Shown here: one piece after another, positions 21,588 to 32,264 of the stretch
How positions within the stretch are numbered: the stretch's first letter is position 1
How the letters are laid out: each line of letters begins with the position of its first letter
From: Incumbomyces delicatus
Taxonomy: Eukaryota > Ascomycota > Eurotiomycetes > Chaetothyriales > Trichomeriaceae
NCBI GenBank assembly: GCA_017655985.1
Contig: JACJVS010000004.1
Span: forward strand, 2,387,501 to 2,451,500
Reading direction: 5' to 3'
Length of the DNA: 64,000 bases
Translations under genes and position numbers: made by a program
Notes under the pieces: model-generated
Told to the model about the DNA's origin: nothing
Database searches by the model: none
Seen by the model: the letters and a program-made list of their open reading frames with translations, nothing else

Positions 21588-22713
21588 CCTGATTATCGAG
21601 ACAGTGATGGTTCTTAAGATGATTGAAGTAGTCAATGCTAAAAGAACGGTTTCTTTTCTAGAGAGGACGCGAGGGAAAGCAAGTTCCTTAACATGGTATC
21701 ACGAACAGAAAGCCAGCAGCCATGTCCACACACCGAGTCCGAGTCTCCAAGCCTAACATTCTCCTTGTCGCACAAGGCAGGCTCGACCGCAACTTTCAGG
21801 TCAGCTACTTACGTACGGGGCTGAAAGGGGGGGCCCCACATCCGACGTTTTGAGGCCCGTCTCCACTGAGTTCCAATTGCCTTATGAAGTACTTCGTAAA
21901 AAAATACGGTCGTTTAATTATGTAACCAACGTATTCGGCGACTTCTGGCCATTGGGGCTGTTCAGCCGCATTCCTTCCTGGTATAGGGCTTACGAGGACC
22001 CCGTACGAGGAGCTCGTGTTTGACGCAGTCGTCAAAACGTCCCTCAGTCTGCTAATGTTATATGAGCCGACTGCCAATGCGGTATACACTAGCAGCAGAG
22101 AGGGCTTTCTATAATAATGCCGATTAAGGTATGGCAAAAACGCTTCACAAATGCTTGTTTGTAAGACCCGCTACTATTAATATTTACCAAGCACGCCAAG
22201 GTAGCGAAACTATCCGGGCACCGGCAGCAGTCCGTAGCACACTAGCACCAGCTTTAGTCTAGTGGCCCTTTGCGTGCCGATCCGCTAACCTGGAAAGCTC
22301 TTTGACGTTCGAACCTCTCGTATTACAACACCCTACGGACTTGTCCAAACCTTTGAAAGATTGAAACTTCGGATATAGACTCCCTGAAGACGCATCCTGT
22401 ACAGTACTTCCCGCTTCTTCTGTGGCTGCTGCTGCTGGGGCTAAACTCTAACCGGAATGCCATGCCAAGCCGAATCCCCTGGCGTCCCATCAAGACAGCA
22501 AGCTGTACTGAACGGCACGCCGAAGCTCAGGATACTAGATGCCGAGAGGCGCGCCTTGGGACCGGGATACCGTGCGTAGATATGGCAACTTTCTCGGGAT
22601 GTGTGAGTTTTCATTATTTATCTTCTGGTTCGCTATAGTAGGCCCTTCACCACGGGCCTCTTGGAATTTTTCAACGCTGCTGCTGCTGCTTTGTGCACAA
22701 TGCACATGGAGAA
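21588..22713. other. Intergenic, AT-rich stretch of possible degenerate origin
   Basis: 1.1 kb upstream of the O-methyltransferase. Several A/T runs and a minus-strand frame at 21805-22137 (MPYLNRHYYRKPSLLLVY..) are seen, but no domain, repeat ends or intron signals support a gene. It may be an old remnant; I cannot name it. Confidence 0.35.
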
Positions 22714-23748
22714 TCAGCCCTTGCTTCTGTGGCCGATCAAACTGTATCCGTCCTTGGTTTTCAGCGCCATATTTCCATCACGCACGATCGGCCATTCACT
22801 TGGCTGCTCCCAGAACCTTTCGTGGCTTGGCTGTCCCTTGATCGATCCTCCAATATCCAGCGGATCCATGAATGTCTGCCAGGTAGACCTTCTATCAATC
22901 CAGCCCGGCCCCAAGCGCTCGGTCTTTCCGTCCACGTCGAGATACACCATGCGCTGCTGAGGCAACAGTCGGCCCGGGTGCACGACGTTGAGCCAGTACG
23001 TGTAGAGCACCATCGGCGCGGCCTCGAAGACATAGAGGTACCATTCGTGGTTGACCGCGACGTCGCAGATGCCCGTGCAGGTGCCGCCCACGGACCCATA
23101 CGAACTGAACGACTCGATGGCGCGGAACACGCAGCGCACCAGGACCAGCGTCGAGGTGCCGTAGAGCATGATGCACAGCATCCGCACATTGCGCGTCAGC
23201 GTGCGGGCTCGGCTGGCGCGTCGGTGGATCGTGACGACGAAACCCATGAATACCAGTTCCACCACGCCCTGCAGGACAAGCGCGATGCTGATCAAGGTGC
23301 CGCCTCGCCGGTACTTGTCCATGTCTCCTGGCGAGCTCGCGATCATGCTTGCACCGGCCGCAGTGAGGCTTTCGACGGCCGCGCCGATGTAGATGAAGAC
23401 AATCACCACGCGGTGTGGGTGCAGAACGGCGTGCATCGGCAGGTAGTGCATGAGTCGGCCGAGGACGTTGTACTCGGCCGCGGAATAGATGGGTGGGCCG
23501 GCCAGAATAAGGACGTTCTGCGAGATGTAAAGGTTGAGATTTGTGGGGGAGTGGGAAGATAGGACACGCATGATCCATCCTGCTGTGAAGACTATGCCTG
23601 CCCAGCAGATGAAGAACATCATGCGCCAGGACTTGTAGCGGATGTTCTGGTACGTGTGTCCCAGGAGGGAGATGCCGACAAGGGCAGAGAAGACGGCTGG
23701 AAGGACATGGCTGGGACTGTACTCGTACAGACTCTCGGTTGACGCCAT
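22714..23748 (-). CDS. RTA1-like seven-helix membrane protein
   Basis: RTA1-family proteins are fungal seven-transmembrane proteins linked to lipid translocation and resistance to toxic compounds such as 7-aminocholesterol. The frame of 344 residues starts MASTESLYEYSPSHVLPAVF at 23748. Hydrophobic helices alternate with the family signatures YSPSHVLPAVFSALVG, RVLSSHSPTNLNLYISQNVLILAGPPIYSAAEY, and the HRRA..LCIMLYGTSTLVLVRCVFRAIES block. YLYVFEAAPMVLYTYWLNVVHPGRLLP closes the domain, and the C-terminal tail is cytoplasmic-like. It is divergent from the Zn2Cys6 factor at 24604, suggesting but not proving shared control. Confidence 0.93.
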   Translation of the reverse strand: MASTESLYEYSPSHVLPAVFSALVGISLLGHTYQNIRYKSWRMMFFICWAGIVFTAGWIMRVLSSHSPTNLNLYISQNVLILAGPPIYSAAEYNVLGRLMHYLPMHAVLHPHRVVIVFIYIGAAVESLTAAGASMIASSPGDMDKYRRGGTLISIALVLQGVVELVFMGFVVTIHRRASRARTLTRNVRMLCIMLYGTSTLVLVRCVFRAIESFSSYGSVGGTCTGICDVAVNHEWYLYVFEAAPMVLYTYWLNVVHPGRLLPQQRMVYLDVDGKTERLGPGWIDRRSTWQTFMDPLDIGGSIKGQPSHERFWEQPSEWPIVRDGNMALKTKDGYSLIGHRSKG

Positions 23749-24603
23749 GGTCAGAGTAAATCGAAAAAGCAAAGCCTTGCTTCAACAGTGACAAGCTAGC
23801 TGGATAAGACGAGCAATATGGACGTCGGAGCTCGTTCCAAAGGACCGAGTTGATATGGAGGTCACTGTTGCTGCTCTTGAACAGGAGGCCATTTTAATAA
23901 GCTCGCCAGACGCCTGATACATATACTGGCTTCATGTTGGCTTCATCATGGCTTCATGTGTGGAAAATGTTGGCTCTGGAGACCTGCGTCATTGCACAGC
24001 GGTCGATCCCGGTGGCTTCGCACAAGTACGGACTGCCTAATGGACTGTAGTGCCTTCATCGAAGATTGGATCGTGCCACGAAGTGGGTACTAGTGTTTTA
24101 GCATCAGTGCCGATGATTCAATGGCTGCTGGGGATTCATTGCTGAATACCATGCTACCTGCTACTTGAAAGAGGACTCATAGCTAAGGGAGCATAAATTT
24201 AGAATCTCTTGGAAGCGTGAAAGCTTAGTTGTTACGTAGTTGAGGATAGGAGACTGGCAGCCTGGGCACGAGCGCTGTCTGCATAGCCACTAGTCAGCCC
24301 AAATAGCCTTGAGGTTCGCACATGGTAGCCTGCCAAAGTAACATGCAAGGCCCCCCAAAACCGACTAGCCAGGCCCCGGAAGATCTTCGGAGCGCTGCGT
24401 ACAGCCGAATTAGTACTAGCTGCTTGACCTTGGGACAAGTCAAATTGGCCGTTTCGCGACGGCCGATTCCACTCGATTCTCGCCATCTAACTCTGCAGGC
24501 GAATCTTAAAAGGATCTCGCCAGAGCCGCGCTGCGATCATGACCCTCTCGTCAAGGACAAATCTGAATGCGGCAATACGTGCCGCTGGCGCTGGATCTCG
24601 ATA
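23749..24603. promoter_or_regulatory. Divergent promoter region between RTA1 and Zn2Cys6 genes
   Basis: 855 bp separate the two start codons. Near-repeats such as atactggcttcatgttggcttcatcatggcttcatg (23924-23958) give three copies of ggcttcat. No canonical CGG(Nx)CCG palindrome can be asserted with confidence. No gene is seen. Confidence 0.4.
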
Positions 24604-26163
24604 ATGCCCGGAGTTCCCTCAGGTCGGGGGTGTAATGCCTGCCGAAAACAAAAGAAAAAGGTTCGTCTTATACACGAGGTGGGGATTTCGAGATGCGGAG
24701 TCCAAATTTACGAAAAATATTCTGCTTCGTACCATGTGGCTGACGTTGGTTGAAACAGTGCGACCAGGCGAAGCCTGCCTGCTCACGGTGTGCACGGTTG
24801 AACGTTGAATGCGTGGGCGCCGGCAAGCAGAGATACAAGTTTAAACAGCATGACCTCGTCGCCGGCGGCAGCAGCGGTGCTGCCACCCCCGTGCTAGATG
24901 ATAGCAGTCCTACGCCAAGCCCAGCGCATACACCAACAAATGACCTGACTGTGCTGACTGGCATGCTCGTACAAGTCATCCAGCCAAGCACTAGTGTGAA
25001 GTGGAACATTCTCTGGACTTATGGCGATCTGTTCGGAGACGTGCCACAGCGCCTGGGTAGCAATGAAGCTCTCGATGCAGCGGTTGGCGCTTTGATCAGC
25101 GCGCATGCGGATCTGTACATGGGTCGCGAGAGCCTTTACTCGTCTTCGCCCAGCAGCAATGGACCAAATAGAGTCTCCTCGCGCACGCTGGCAATGCATG
25201 GTCATGCGATTGCCGCACTAAGATTATGCCTAGATGATCCAATAGCGGCCGCATCGGATGAAACCCTCTGCGCCGTATACATGCTTATTATCTGTCAGGT
25301 GCGTGTGTGCTGCTACGCCGCGAATGCGGAGAATTCTTTGTACCTGAACTGACAATCACCAGGGTTTGGTTGGTGTCTCCAAATACCAATCCATCAGTCA
25401 TTGCGAAGGTGCCGTGCAAGTTCTAAAGGCACGGGGCTACCGTCAACCACGTAGTGATTTCGAGCGGAAGCTGCTCCTTACTATTCGAGGTCCCGTGTTA
25501 TTCGAAGGGCTGTTCAACCCCAAGATCCAACTCTCACAGGAGGAATGGAAAGCGCTAATCGAGAACGAGATTGGAGCGGTCAGCTACGAGGGCCGATTGC
25601 TGCGGTACATTGCCGATATTCCCAACATGCTACGGACCGGACGCGCGGTCGTCAGCAGCGGCGGCTCAAGCTATCTTCTCGTCGAAGAAGTTTACGCTCG
25701 GTATCTGCCCATGAAGGCGATCCTTGAAAAGGTCCGGCAGCGGCTGATCAGCCTGGAGCAGAAGCCAAACCACGGCCTCCCAGACATTGTCCACCTCTCA
25801 TTCCAGCGCTCGTACGGCATTTCTCTCATGGTGACGATTATCATGAACGGCTTGCTGAGAGCGCTCGGCGAGAGGCAGGTCGAACTTGAGCTGGAAGCGA
25901 CCTTCTTCGCCCAGGAGATCAATCTGCTTGCCGAGACGAGCCATGTGTACAGACCACTCGGGTCTTCCTACGTCAGCCTCTGCTTGCTGGGCGCGATCAT
26001 GGGCGCTGTGGACGACGACACCCGCTTAACTGCGATTGCCCACCTTCAAGACTATTGCGGCGATTTCCCGGGAATGCGAGACGCCCTGTCGACTGACCTA
26101 CTTGAGGCCACAGCCGACTACCTGCAACTACAAAACACAACGTCGTCATTCTGTGGATTATGA
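24604..26163 (+). CDS. Zn2Cys6 binuclear-cluster transcription factor
   Basis: A nuclear fungal regulator. Three exons: 24604-24660, 24759-25298, 25363-26163, with introns 24661-24758 (GTTCGT..AAACAG) and 25299-25362 (GTGCGT..CACCAG). The first intron splits the zinc cluster after KKK. The joined motif is C10-x2-C13-x6-C20-x6-C27-x2-C30-x6-C37 (GCNACRKQKKK|CDQAKPACSRCARLNVEC), a textbook GAL4-type domain. A basic linker and a low-complexity segment follow, then the helical fungal-factor region without a strong Fungal_trans signature. Total 465 residues. It probably regulates the adjacent RTA1 gene and/or its own locus; this is inference from divergent placement. Confidence 0.92.
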
Positions 26164-26448
26164 TATGTGTGTGCATGTGACATGAAAAGAGAACACATAA
26201 ACAAACCATACGCTTCGAGTTTTCGGTAGCAATTTTCAGGGAAGCGTTTTCAAACAAAGTCCACCATTTGTTCAGAGACATCTCGTTTATCTAGTCTTGG
26301 AATATTGAATCTCTATCATCATCACGAGTCACGGCTCCCCTGAGGAAACGCACTTTCTCAGCACCATCTCCTCACCATAACGAATGTTCCCAACCCAACA
26401 TTGTAGACAAAAAAACCCGCACAGGCAACGCTCTCTCCTTCACGTAGT

Positions 26449-27339
26449 CTACGTGGACGCCTGAACAGCGGCGGTATACGTAGTTGCGATGGCGGCCGAC
26501 GTGGTGGCGGAATTCCTATACGCCGGGTTCGTGCAGATGACGACAAAGACCATCATCATGCCCGTCGCGACCAGCTCGTCCCTCACCTCCTGCCTGGCGG
26601 TGCTCTCGCCGATAAACTCCAGCGAGCCCAGCTGCTTGAAGTCCCAGAAATTGACGACCATCTTCGCCACGGGCATCTCCCGCTCATCCACACACATGAT
26701 CGTGCCCTTGGTCCAGTCGGCGCTCATCTTCCACGTGAGCACCTGGTTCTGCATTGTCGGCGACGTGTACGTGTAGTCTCTTAGTGTCCACTTGCTCGTG
26801 GGCTTCAGCTTCATGCCTTGCCCGCGCACCTCGACGTCGAGCGTGGACGACGTGTAGTGCATCGTCCCCTTGGCGAACGGGGTCCTCTCCCCTGACGCCG
26901 TGATGTCTACGTGTGGTTTGCGGAAGTGCGTGTCGAGCGTGTACAGCGGCAGCGTTGTTGACGCGGCACTGTCGAAGATGTCTGCTTGCTTGAATTTCCA
27001 GTCCTTGTACTTGATCTGTAGAGTTGGCGCGGGAGGCTGTGCAGGGAGTGATGTGAAGTCATTGCGGAAGCTGGGGGAGGGTGCACGGAAGGTTTCTTTT
27101 TCTGCTGCACTGGGAACGGGACTGAATCTGTTTTGCTGTTGATATTGCGGTTGATATTGCTGTTGAGGTTGCTGTTGATATTGCTGCGGATATTGCTGTT
27201 GATATTGCTGCGGGTATTGCTGTTGGTATTGCTGTTGGTACTGCTGTTGATATTGCTGTGGATGTTGCTGGTGATATTGCTGTTGTTCCCCAGTATCATA
27301 AGGGGGTGGTGGTTGGAGGAATTCTTTTTCACTTGCCAT
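26449..27339 (-). CDS. Tubby-C-like domain protein with N-terminal PPPY motif and Q/Y-rich region
   Basis: A single-exon protein of 296 residues starting MASEKEFLQPPPPYDTGEQQ (27339). Residues 19-68 are almost pure Q/Y/P (repeats of QQYQQQYPQ), resembling a prion-like domain. Residues 95-275 form a beta-rich domain: LQIKYKDWKFKQADIFDSA, FRKPHVDITAS, KPTSKWTLRDYTYTSPTMQNQVLTWKMS. It ends in a hydrophobic stretch (MMMVFVVICTNPAYRNS), like the central helix of tubby/LURP folds. Fungal members of this fold are mostly uncharacterised. The PPPY motif could bind WW domains of Rsp5-type ligases. Role unknown. Confidence 0.7.
   Translation of the reverse strand: MASEKEFLQPPPPYDTGEQQQYHQQHPQQYQQQYQQQYQQQYPQQYQQQYPQQYQQQPQQQYQPQYQQQNRFSPVPSAAEKETFRAPSPSFRNDFTSLPAQPPAPTLQIKYKDWKFKQADIFDSAASTTLPLYTLDTHFRKPHVDITASGERTPFAKGTMHYTSSTLDVEVRGQGMKLKPTSKWTLRDYTYTSPTMQNQVLTWKMSADWTKGTIMCVDEREMPVAKMVVNFWDFKQLGSLEFIGESTARQEVRDELVATGMMMVFVVICTNPAYRNSATTSAAIATTYTAAVQAST
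27130..27290. repeat. Interrupted (tgttgatat/tattgctg)n repeat encoding the Q/Y tract
   Basis: Imperfect 9-15 bp units of ttgctgttgatat type fill about 160 bp inside the tubby-like gene. Read on the minus strand they encode CAA/CAG and TAT codons (Q and Y). Length variation between strains is likely. Confidence 0.8.
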
Positions 27340-28578
27340 ACTGTTTGGAATAAAGTTAATATTGGCTTCGCAATCCACCCGGGGTAGAACTCTTGTTTTC
27401 TGGTACTGATAGGAAGTATGAATCTTGTATTGATCGTTCGTCCCTGGAAACTATAATATAGCAGTCCGCCAAGCCATTATCGCAGAAGGGCCTGTGCGTC
27501 TCGCTCGATAAGGGGCATTAATAATATCTATATTTGGTAAAGAGCCCGCCCCTTCGTTTGCCGTCCTGATTAAGGGCTGGGTCTATCTAACTACGCTAAC
27601 ATCCTAGCTGATACCGGCGTCAAGCAATCTACGGAAAATCAGTCAATTGGCTTATTTTTATCCACTTTTATCAGTACGAGTCTTGGCTACATCTGCGAGG
27701 CAGAACAGGCGCACTTTTGCGTCGATCAGTCAATCTAGGTCGGCCAAAAATAGTACACTAGCAAGCACGCGCGGGATCGGTATTTCCACAAGCCACACAA
27801 TGTGGCGCCCTGTATGTGGCTCGCGTCTTTTTTCGGCGCTTGCCTGCGACTTGCATTTTGCTTCCCTGCACAGGCAAAAGTTCAGCTGCCGATCTTGACA
27901 TTGAGACTGCAAAAGGAAGCCTATTCAGCGGATTTGAGATACAACATCAAGGTGAGGAAGGCCTGGAAGGTCCTCGATGCACAGGGTGTGTGCTGAACAA
28001 ATTTGAATCAGTTTCGGCGCAGTGTATAGACATGAAACCAATTTTCAAAGGCAGCGTGGGATTTTGTGCTGATCAAGATAGCTGGTCAAGCCATACGACA
28101 AAGAGCTGAGATGCTCTCGATTCGTGGTAGTCACCTTCTTCGCGCCATTTATCCCGCCACAGGAGTCTTGTAATGCATTGGTACGTCTGTCTTTTGTATC
28201 CAAGACTTTTTTGACAAATTTTCCCCTGCCCAACGACACGTGATACAATTCAGGTAAGGAGTGGTAATGGGTGGGCAGAGAAGAAGTCACATATACAATG
28301 TGAGCTTCAATGTTGAACTCGTCGGCCCAACAAGGTCCAGTTATGCTACCGCAGAAAGATGGTATTACTTGCGAACGGGAGAGCCACGGTCGAAACCCAG
28401 ATCAAACACTTCGGAGACGGAAGATAGCTCAGCGCCTGATTGCCAGTCCGGTCCAGTCCAGTCCAGGAGCGTGGACGACGTCGCATTTTTCTTGATCAGC
28501 CCAAGGGATGCCTTTCAAATCGTGACCTAAATTCTGGGTGAACCCGAGACTTGCGACTAAGAGTCGAGCATATCTGAC
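27340..28578. other. Intergenic region, no gene seen
   Basis: 1.2 kb. The first 150 bp are the promoter of the tubby-like gene. Several frames of 60-97 codons exist (27647-28109 plus, 28261-28530 plus), but none shows a domain or splice support. Confidence 0.4.
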
Positions 28579-28878
28579 CTAGTATGGAGTGACGGGAGGA
28601 ACGTATCCACGCGGTGCCTTAGGTGTGTAGTTGGGCGGCGGCGGCGCTTCAGGCTTGTAGCTCGGCAGCGGTGCTTCGAGATCCCCACTTCCGTCCCGTT
28701 GATTAGCTAATTGCGTTTGAAGCAACTCTCTTTGCCTTCGCGCTTCATCGACTTCAGCCATATCCATCCTCACGCCTTTCATGTAGTGTCGAGGGAACCA
28801 CCACCAGATGAAAAGGAACATGGCCACGACCAAGCCAGCGAGGACACCCACCGGCACGGCAACGCTGCTGCTGGTCAT
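28579..28878 (-). CDS. Small single-pass membrane protein with C-terminal PPxY
   Basis: A single-exon protein of 99 residues starting MTSSSVAVPVGV at 28878. A strong membrane helix (VGVLAGLVVAMFLFIWWWF) lies at about residues 10-28, followed by a juxtamembrane basic patch (RHYMKGVR), a charged helix (DEARRQRELLQTQL) and a proline-rich tail. The tail contains PSYKP, PPNY and PPVTPY; PPNY fits the PPxY consensus for WW domains. The layout matches fungal adaptor-like membrane proteins that recruit Rsp5 ubiquitin ligase, but this is inference. The upstream frame extension to 28956 has no other support. Confidence 0.65.
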   Translation of the reverse strand: MTSSSVAVPVGVLAGLVVAMFLFIWWWFPRHYMKGVRMDMAEVDEARRQRELLQTQLANQRDGSGDLEAPLPSYKPEAPPPPNYTPKAPRGYVPPVTPY

Positions 28879-30292
28879 CTTTGAACCGAGAAAGAAAAAT
28901 GAAAGTGAAAAATGGGTCTGAACAGGCAAAAGAAAAGTCAAGTTGTGATGACGCACTAAAAGGAATGGTGAAGTGCGTGGGCGAGGGTTGAATAGGTAGG
29001 TAGAACAGCTCAGAATGTCGAGAATACAAAAGCGAGCTCATGGTTTAGGATGTCGTGGATGTCTACAAGGTTACACCTCGAGCCAAGGTGACCACCAGTT
29101 CCATGGGCCCATAAGACGTCGTATTCAATCATCAAGCTTAAATTAAGCTTGTACCCCCTCATGGGAAGGAAAGAGCCCAATCAGTAGTTCAAGGTGTGCC
29201 CACCGGTTCTACAGTGGAACGACGCTGGCTTTGATAGGCTTTGGAGGGTCGGATAAGTCGGGAGCATGATGGATCCTGAGTGCTTGGGCCCTATATACAT
29301 TATTGCTTACCCCGCTTCCCCCTTGGGCAGTGCGTCTTCGGTATCCTGATAAATTTTGACATGTCGTAAAAGAGGCCACTAAATGGAAACCAAGCTAAGA
29401 CGACCACGGTGCTTCGAATTGCGAAATGTACATACGACCACCAAGTCCATTTGCTTGAGTATTCCCGCAAAGTCTCGCAAAGTCGGTTAGGCCAAGACGA
29501 GGTAGATTCACAGCCGGCCCACCCCTCGTTGAGACTAGGGTGATGCCGCAATGTACTCACCCGGGCTCACCTCGGCTCGCGCGAGCTCGAGCCGACTGGA
29601 ATTTGGGAGCACAATGGTCTTGGCAGCGCGTGTGGCGATAGATTTCTGTACGTTTCTTCCAGTCCTAATGGTGCGCATACTGGTCATCACATCCTACCCC
29701 GAAGACATTCTTCTGGGGAGCCGGGCGAGCAGCAAAACCGGCTATTGATGGGTTCGAGGAACTGAGTCGACCGTCGAGGGCATCCAGTCGCTGCTTCGGA
29801 CCCCTTACGTCCGACCACTCACAGGCACCCACACCCACATATCACCCCTACCTCCATGCACAGGGAAATCTGGTGCAGCTACTCGTTCGTGGTGCAAACC
29901 TCGAAGCTGCCAAGCCTCTCGTTACACCTTCCTAACTGGAATCAAAACGATCCTTTTGTCTCCAGTCGTCGGAATGATCATTTGTGAGAGTCACGGCTCA
30001 GCATTGGCGAACTCGTTGAATTGTGTGTTTACAGTGGCCATACCTGATGATTTCCTCAATCACGAACTCACTTATCGAGAACGTCAGTGTCCGCTAAGAT
30101 CTCGACGATCGAGCTCACATAGAGATGATTTTTGCGTAACAAGGACACGGTCGTGACTGGTTGCAAACAATTCGAAAATCCCCGACTAGACTTAGGAGCG
30201 AAATGACGAGCGAAGCAATAGTGTCAAGCTGTCATGACGACGACGGAGATACTACAAGGTGGCGTTCTGGTAGGAAATTCTCGCCGCTCGGG
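28879..30292. other. Intergenic region with short coding-like scraps
   Basis: 1.4 kb without a complete gene. Near 29871-29915 a plus-strand phrase reads GNLVQLLVRGANLEAAKPL, resembling part of an ankyrin repeat, but it has no flanking repeats. The remainder is unassigned. Confidence 0.35.
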
Positions 30293-30554
30293 TTACGGGT
30301 AGGCGTGGCCGAACCGCTCGTCGCTCGCCCTGGCGCGGGAGTCTGGGAGCCGGGACTGACGGTAGTACTGCGACGGTCGTGAGACAATAGGTTGTGTTAG
30401 TAGAAGCACATAATCTCGGGACGCAGATACGTACAGATAACGTTACGATGATGAAGAGGTCGAAGTATTGCAAGCGGTCAGAGAGTGATTTAAGGGCGGA
30501 CGAGGAAGCAGAAGAAAGGAGAAGGTCGAGAGAGGCGAGGTCTTCCGCAGACAA
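30293..30554 (-). CDS. Candidate tiny membrane protein gene
   Basis: Exon 1 (30554-30435) encodes MSAEDLASLDLLLSSASSSA and continues KSLSDRLQYFDLFIIVTLS. The 67-nt intron 30434-30368 has GTACGT, a CTAACA branch site and GTCGCAG, which is an unusually good signal for a random frame. Exon 2 (30367-30293) adds YYRQSRLPDSRARASDERFG and stops. The 64-residue product has one hydrophobic segment (YFDLFIIVTLSYY) between an acidic N-terminus and basic C-terminus. There is no family match that I can name. It lies opposite scraps on the plus strand, so transcript evidence would decide. Confidence 0.38.
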
Positions 30555-30689
30555 ATCAGCTTCCTCTAGCCGCTCAACACAACCTGTTGCAATGTGCGCA
30601 ACATCCCCCAGAAGACATTCGTCAAGAATTCGGGAAGAGGATGTGACCGGAACAGATGCATTTACGCAAATGGACAGAACTGCGATCTT

Positions 30690-31279
30690 TGGAGCTGCAC
30701 TGTTGGGTCAAATTTGTGAAGAAACATTCGTATCTTTTATCACTGGTACAATCGCTCGAAGCTGAACAAGAAAGTTGCCAATATTCGACATTACGGTGTT
30801 CATCATTATTCCCTCAACTTCGCCATGATCCTTGAATGCCTCGAAGCTGCTCAGAGATTTGCCGATCTACACAGCGAGAAACCATGAGGTCAGCGATAAA
30901 ATGTCATCTTTGATCCACTTCTTGCAAGGGATCTATAAAGATATTACTCGAGAACAAGATCGGGTCCGTCAGGACTTGAAGCTCAAGTTACACCAGATAC
31001 AGCTGCAACAAAGTGCGCTTCACCAGCAGGCAAGGCTTGAGGCTGAGCGACAATGTGCATTTAGCAGCTGCTAGAGCCAGGATTGAAGAGCTCCTCCGAA
31101 CATGGTCCAAGAGCCAGGAAAGCCAACCCGTTGAATGTCAAGAGAGCGAATTCTTTTTTCCCGAGCCGCCAGACATTGATGCAATATTACTGGAAGCTGC
31201 GGCACTAGCAGCATCAGAGCAAGAAGGTGGCACTAATCTGCATTTTCACGGAACCACTATCGGAGAGATCCAACCTTGA
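30690..31279 (+). pseudogene. Decayed coiled-coil protein with frame shifts
   Basis: Coding-like phrases occur in successive frames: HWYNRSKLNKKVANIRHYGV (about 30730-30800), continuing LNFAMILECLEAAQRFADLH; then EQDRVRQDLKLKLHQIQLQQ and SALHQQARLEAERQ (to 31055) in another. A single-base shift then leads to HLAAARARIEELLRTWSKSQ (to 31279). Together they read as one helical protein with at least two frame breaks. It contains a proline/glutamate region near the end (EFFFPEPPDIDAILLEAAAL). I cannot name the parent family. It lies directly upstream of the GED-only dynamin gene, but I see no GTPase motif here. Confidence 0.4.
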
Positions 31280-31454
31280 ACGAAGCAGTGTGGTCCGCGG
31301 CCGGCTTTCTCAGTCTTATGTCAGCTTTGAGCTTTGAATCTAGACTAGGGACCTTCTGGATATTGTCTGTGAAGTAATGGTTGTACACTGCTGGGAAGTC
31401 ATCGTTGTCGGAAGCCAGCTTTCTCAACTTATCGAGTGCTTAGGCAGCGATCGA

Positions 31455-31932
31455 ATGAAGTCAACAATGTCTACATCCATCGCGGATGCAACTTCATACG
31501 AGACGTTTAGTGGTTGTCGATCCAGTCAACCCAGCTCAACCAATGTTGATCTTGAGGCTGCTGTTCAGCGCTTTCAAGACGCATACAGGCGTGACATGGA
31601 GCAGTTCAGTTGCGAAGAGGCCCTTGACAACTTGTTGTCCTTATACAAGGCATGGGCATTCCTAACTACGTGTGTTCGAGCTGACATCGTCATAGAATCA
31701 GCAAAAGGTCTATGTTGCGAATGTCACAAACCAAGTAATTGAACGTCATATGATCCGGAATTTAGACAAGGTCTTCTCGCCGCTTGACGTGAATCACATG
31801 TCAGACGACACGGTGATGAAAATCGCGTCCGAGCCAGATACCATCAAGAGGAAAAGGGCATTTCTCTTAGACCGCAAAGACAAGCTTCAAAATGGGCAGG
31901 ACATCTTTCGTGAGGTAATGGGCAAGGTCTGA
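31455..31932 (+). CDS. Stand-alone dynamin GED-like protein (GED-only gene or dynamin remnant)
   Basis: Exon 1 (31455-31649) ends AVQRFQDAYRRDMEQFSCEE then ALDNLLSLYK. Exon 2 (31708-31932) begins VYVANVTNQVIERHMIRNLD. The junction removes 58 nt with a GC..AG intron (GCATGG..AAAAG), phase 0, containing a CTGAC branch site. Exon 2 continues KVFSPLDVNHMSDDTVMKIA and RKRAFLLDRKDKLQNGQDIF, the classical helical GED end of fungal Mx-like dynamins. The GTPase and middle domains are absent, and there is no room for them before the decayed coiled-coil relic. Total 139 residues. It could be a functional GED-only protein able to interfere with dynamin assembly, or a decaying gene. The intron lies at the same K|V position as in the intact dynamin at 18060. 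Confidence 0.6.
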
Positions 31933-32264
31933 TAGACCCGCAGAAATTCTTCACGTGGATAGAAAGTAGTAGGTGCGAAAGAGGGTGCTCAACGACATAG
32001 CCTTTGGTGATTTCCAGATAGTCTAGGCTTAGCACAGTCAGACAATTACGACAGTCTTGGGCACTCTAATTCTGAATTGGTTCTTTGAGGTTTGTATATG
32101 CAATTCTCAGCAGACTTAAATTCTGTATGCAGACCTTCGATTATCCGTAAATTCTCCGACTCGAGAAGTTCCTATCTCCTGTAGAACACTGTTCTGGTGT
32201 CTATTCTCCATCAAGTCGACTCGTCCTATGTCAATACCAATCAACCCGATCAGTCAGACAAGGC
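31933..32264. other. Short intergenic region
   Basis: 330 bp with no gene seen; it holds the presumed promoter of the gene at 32265. Confidence 0.4.

Noticed and set aside
21805..22137. Minus-strand 110-codon frame resembling a possible transposase scrap
   Set aside because: No catalytic motif, terminal repeats or target duplication seen.
22693..23562. Long plus-strand frame of 289 codons
   Set aside because: Antisense to the RTA1 gene, with His/Asp-rich composition typical of a shadow.
26907..27332. Asn/Ser-repeat frame on the minus strand
   Set aside because: Out-of-frame reading of the Q/Y repeat of the tubby-like gene.
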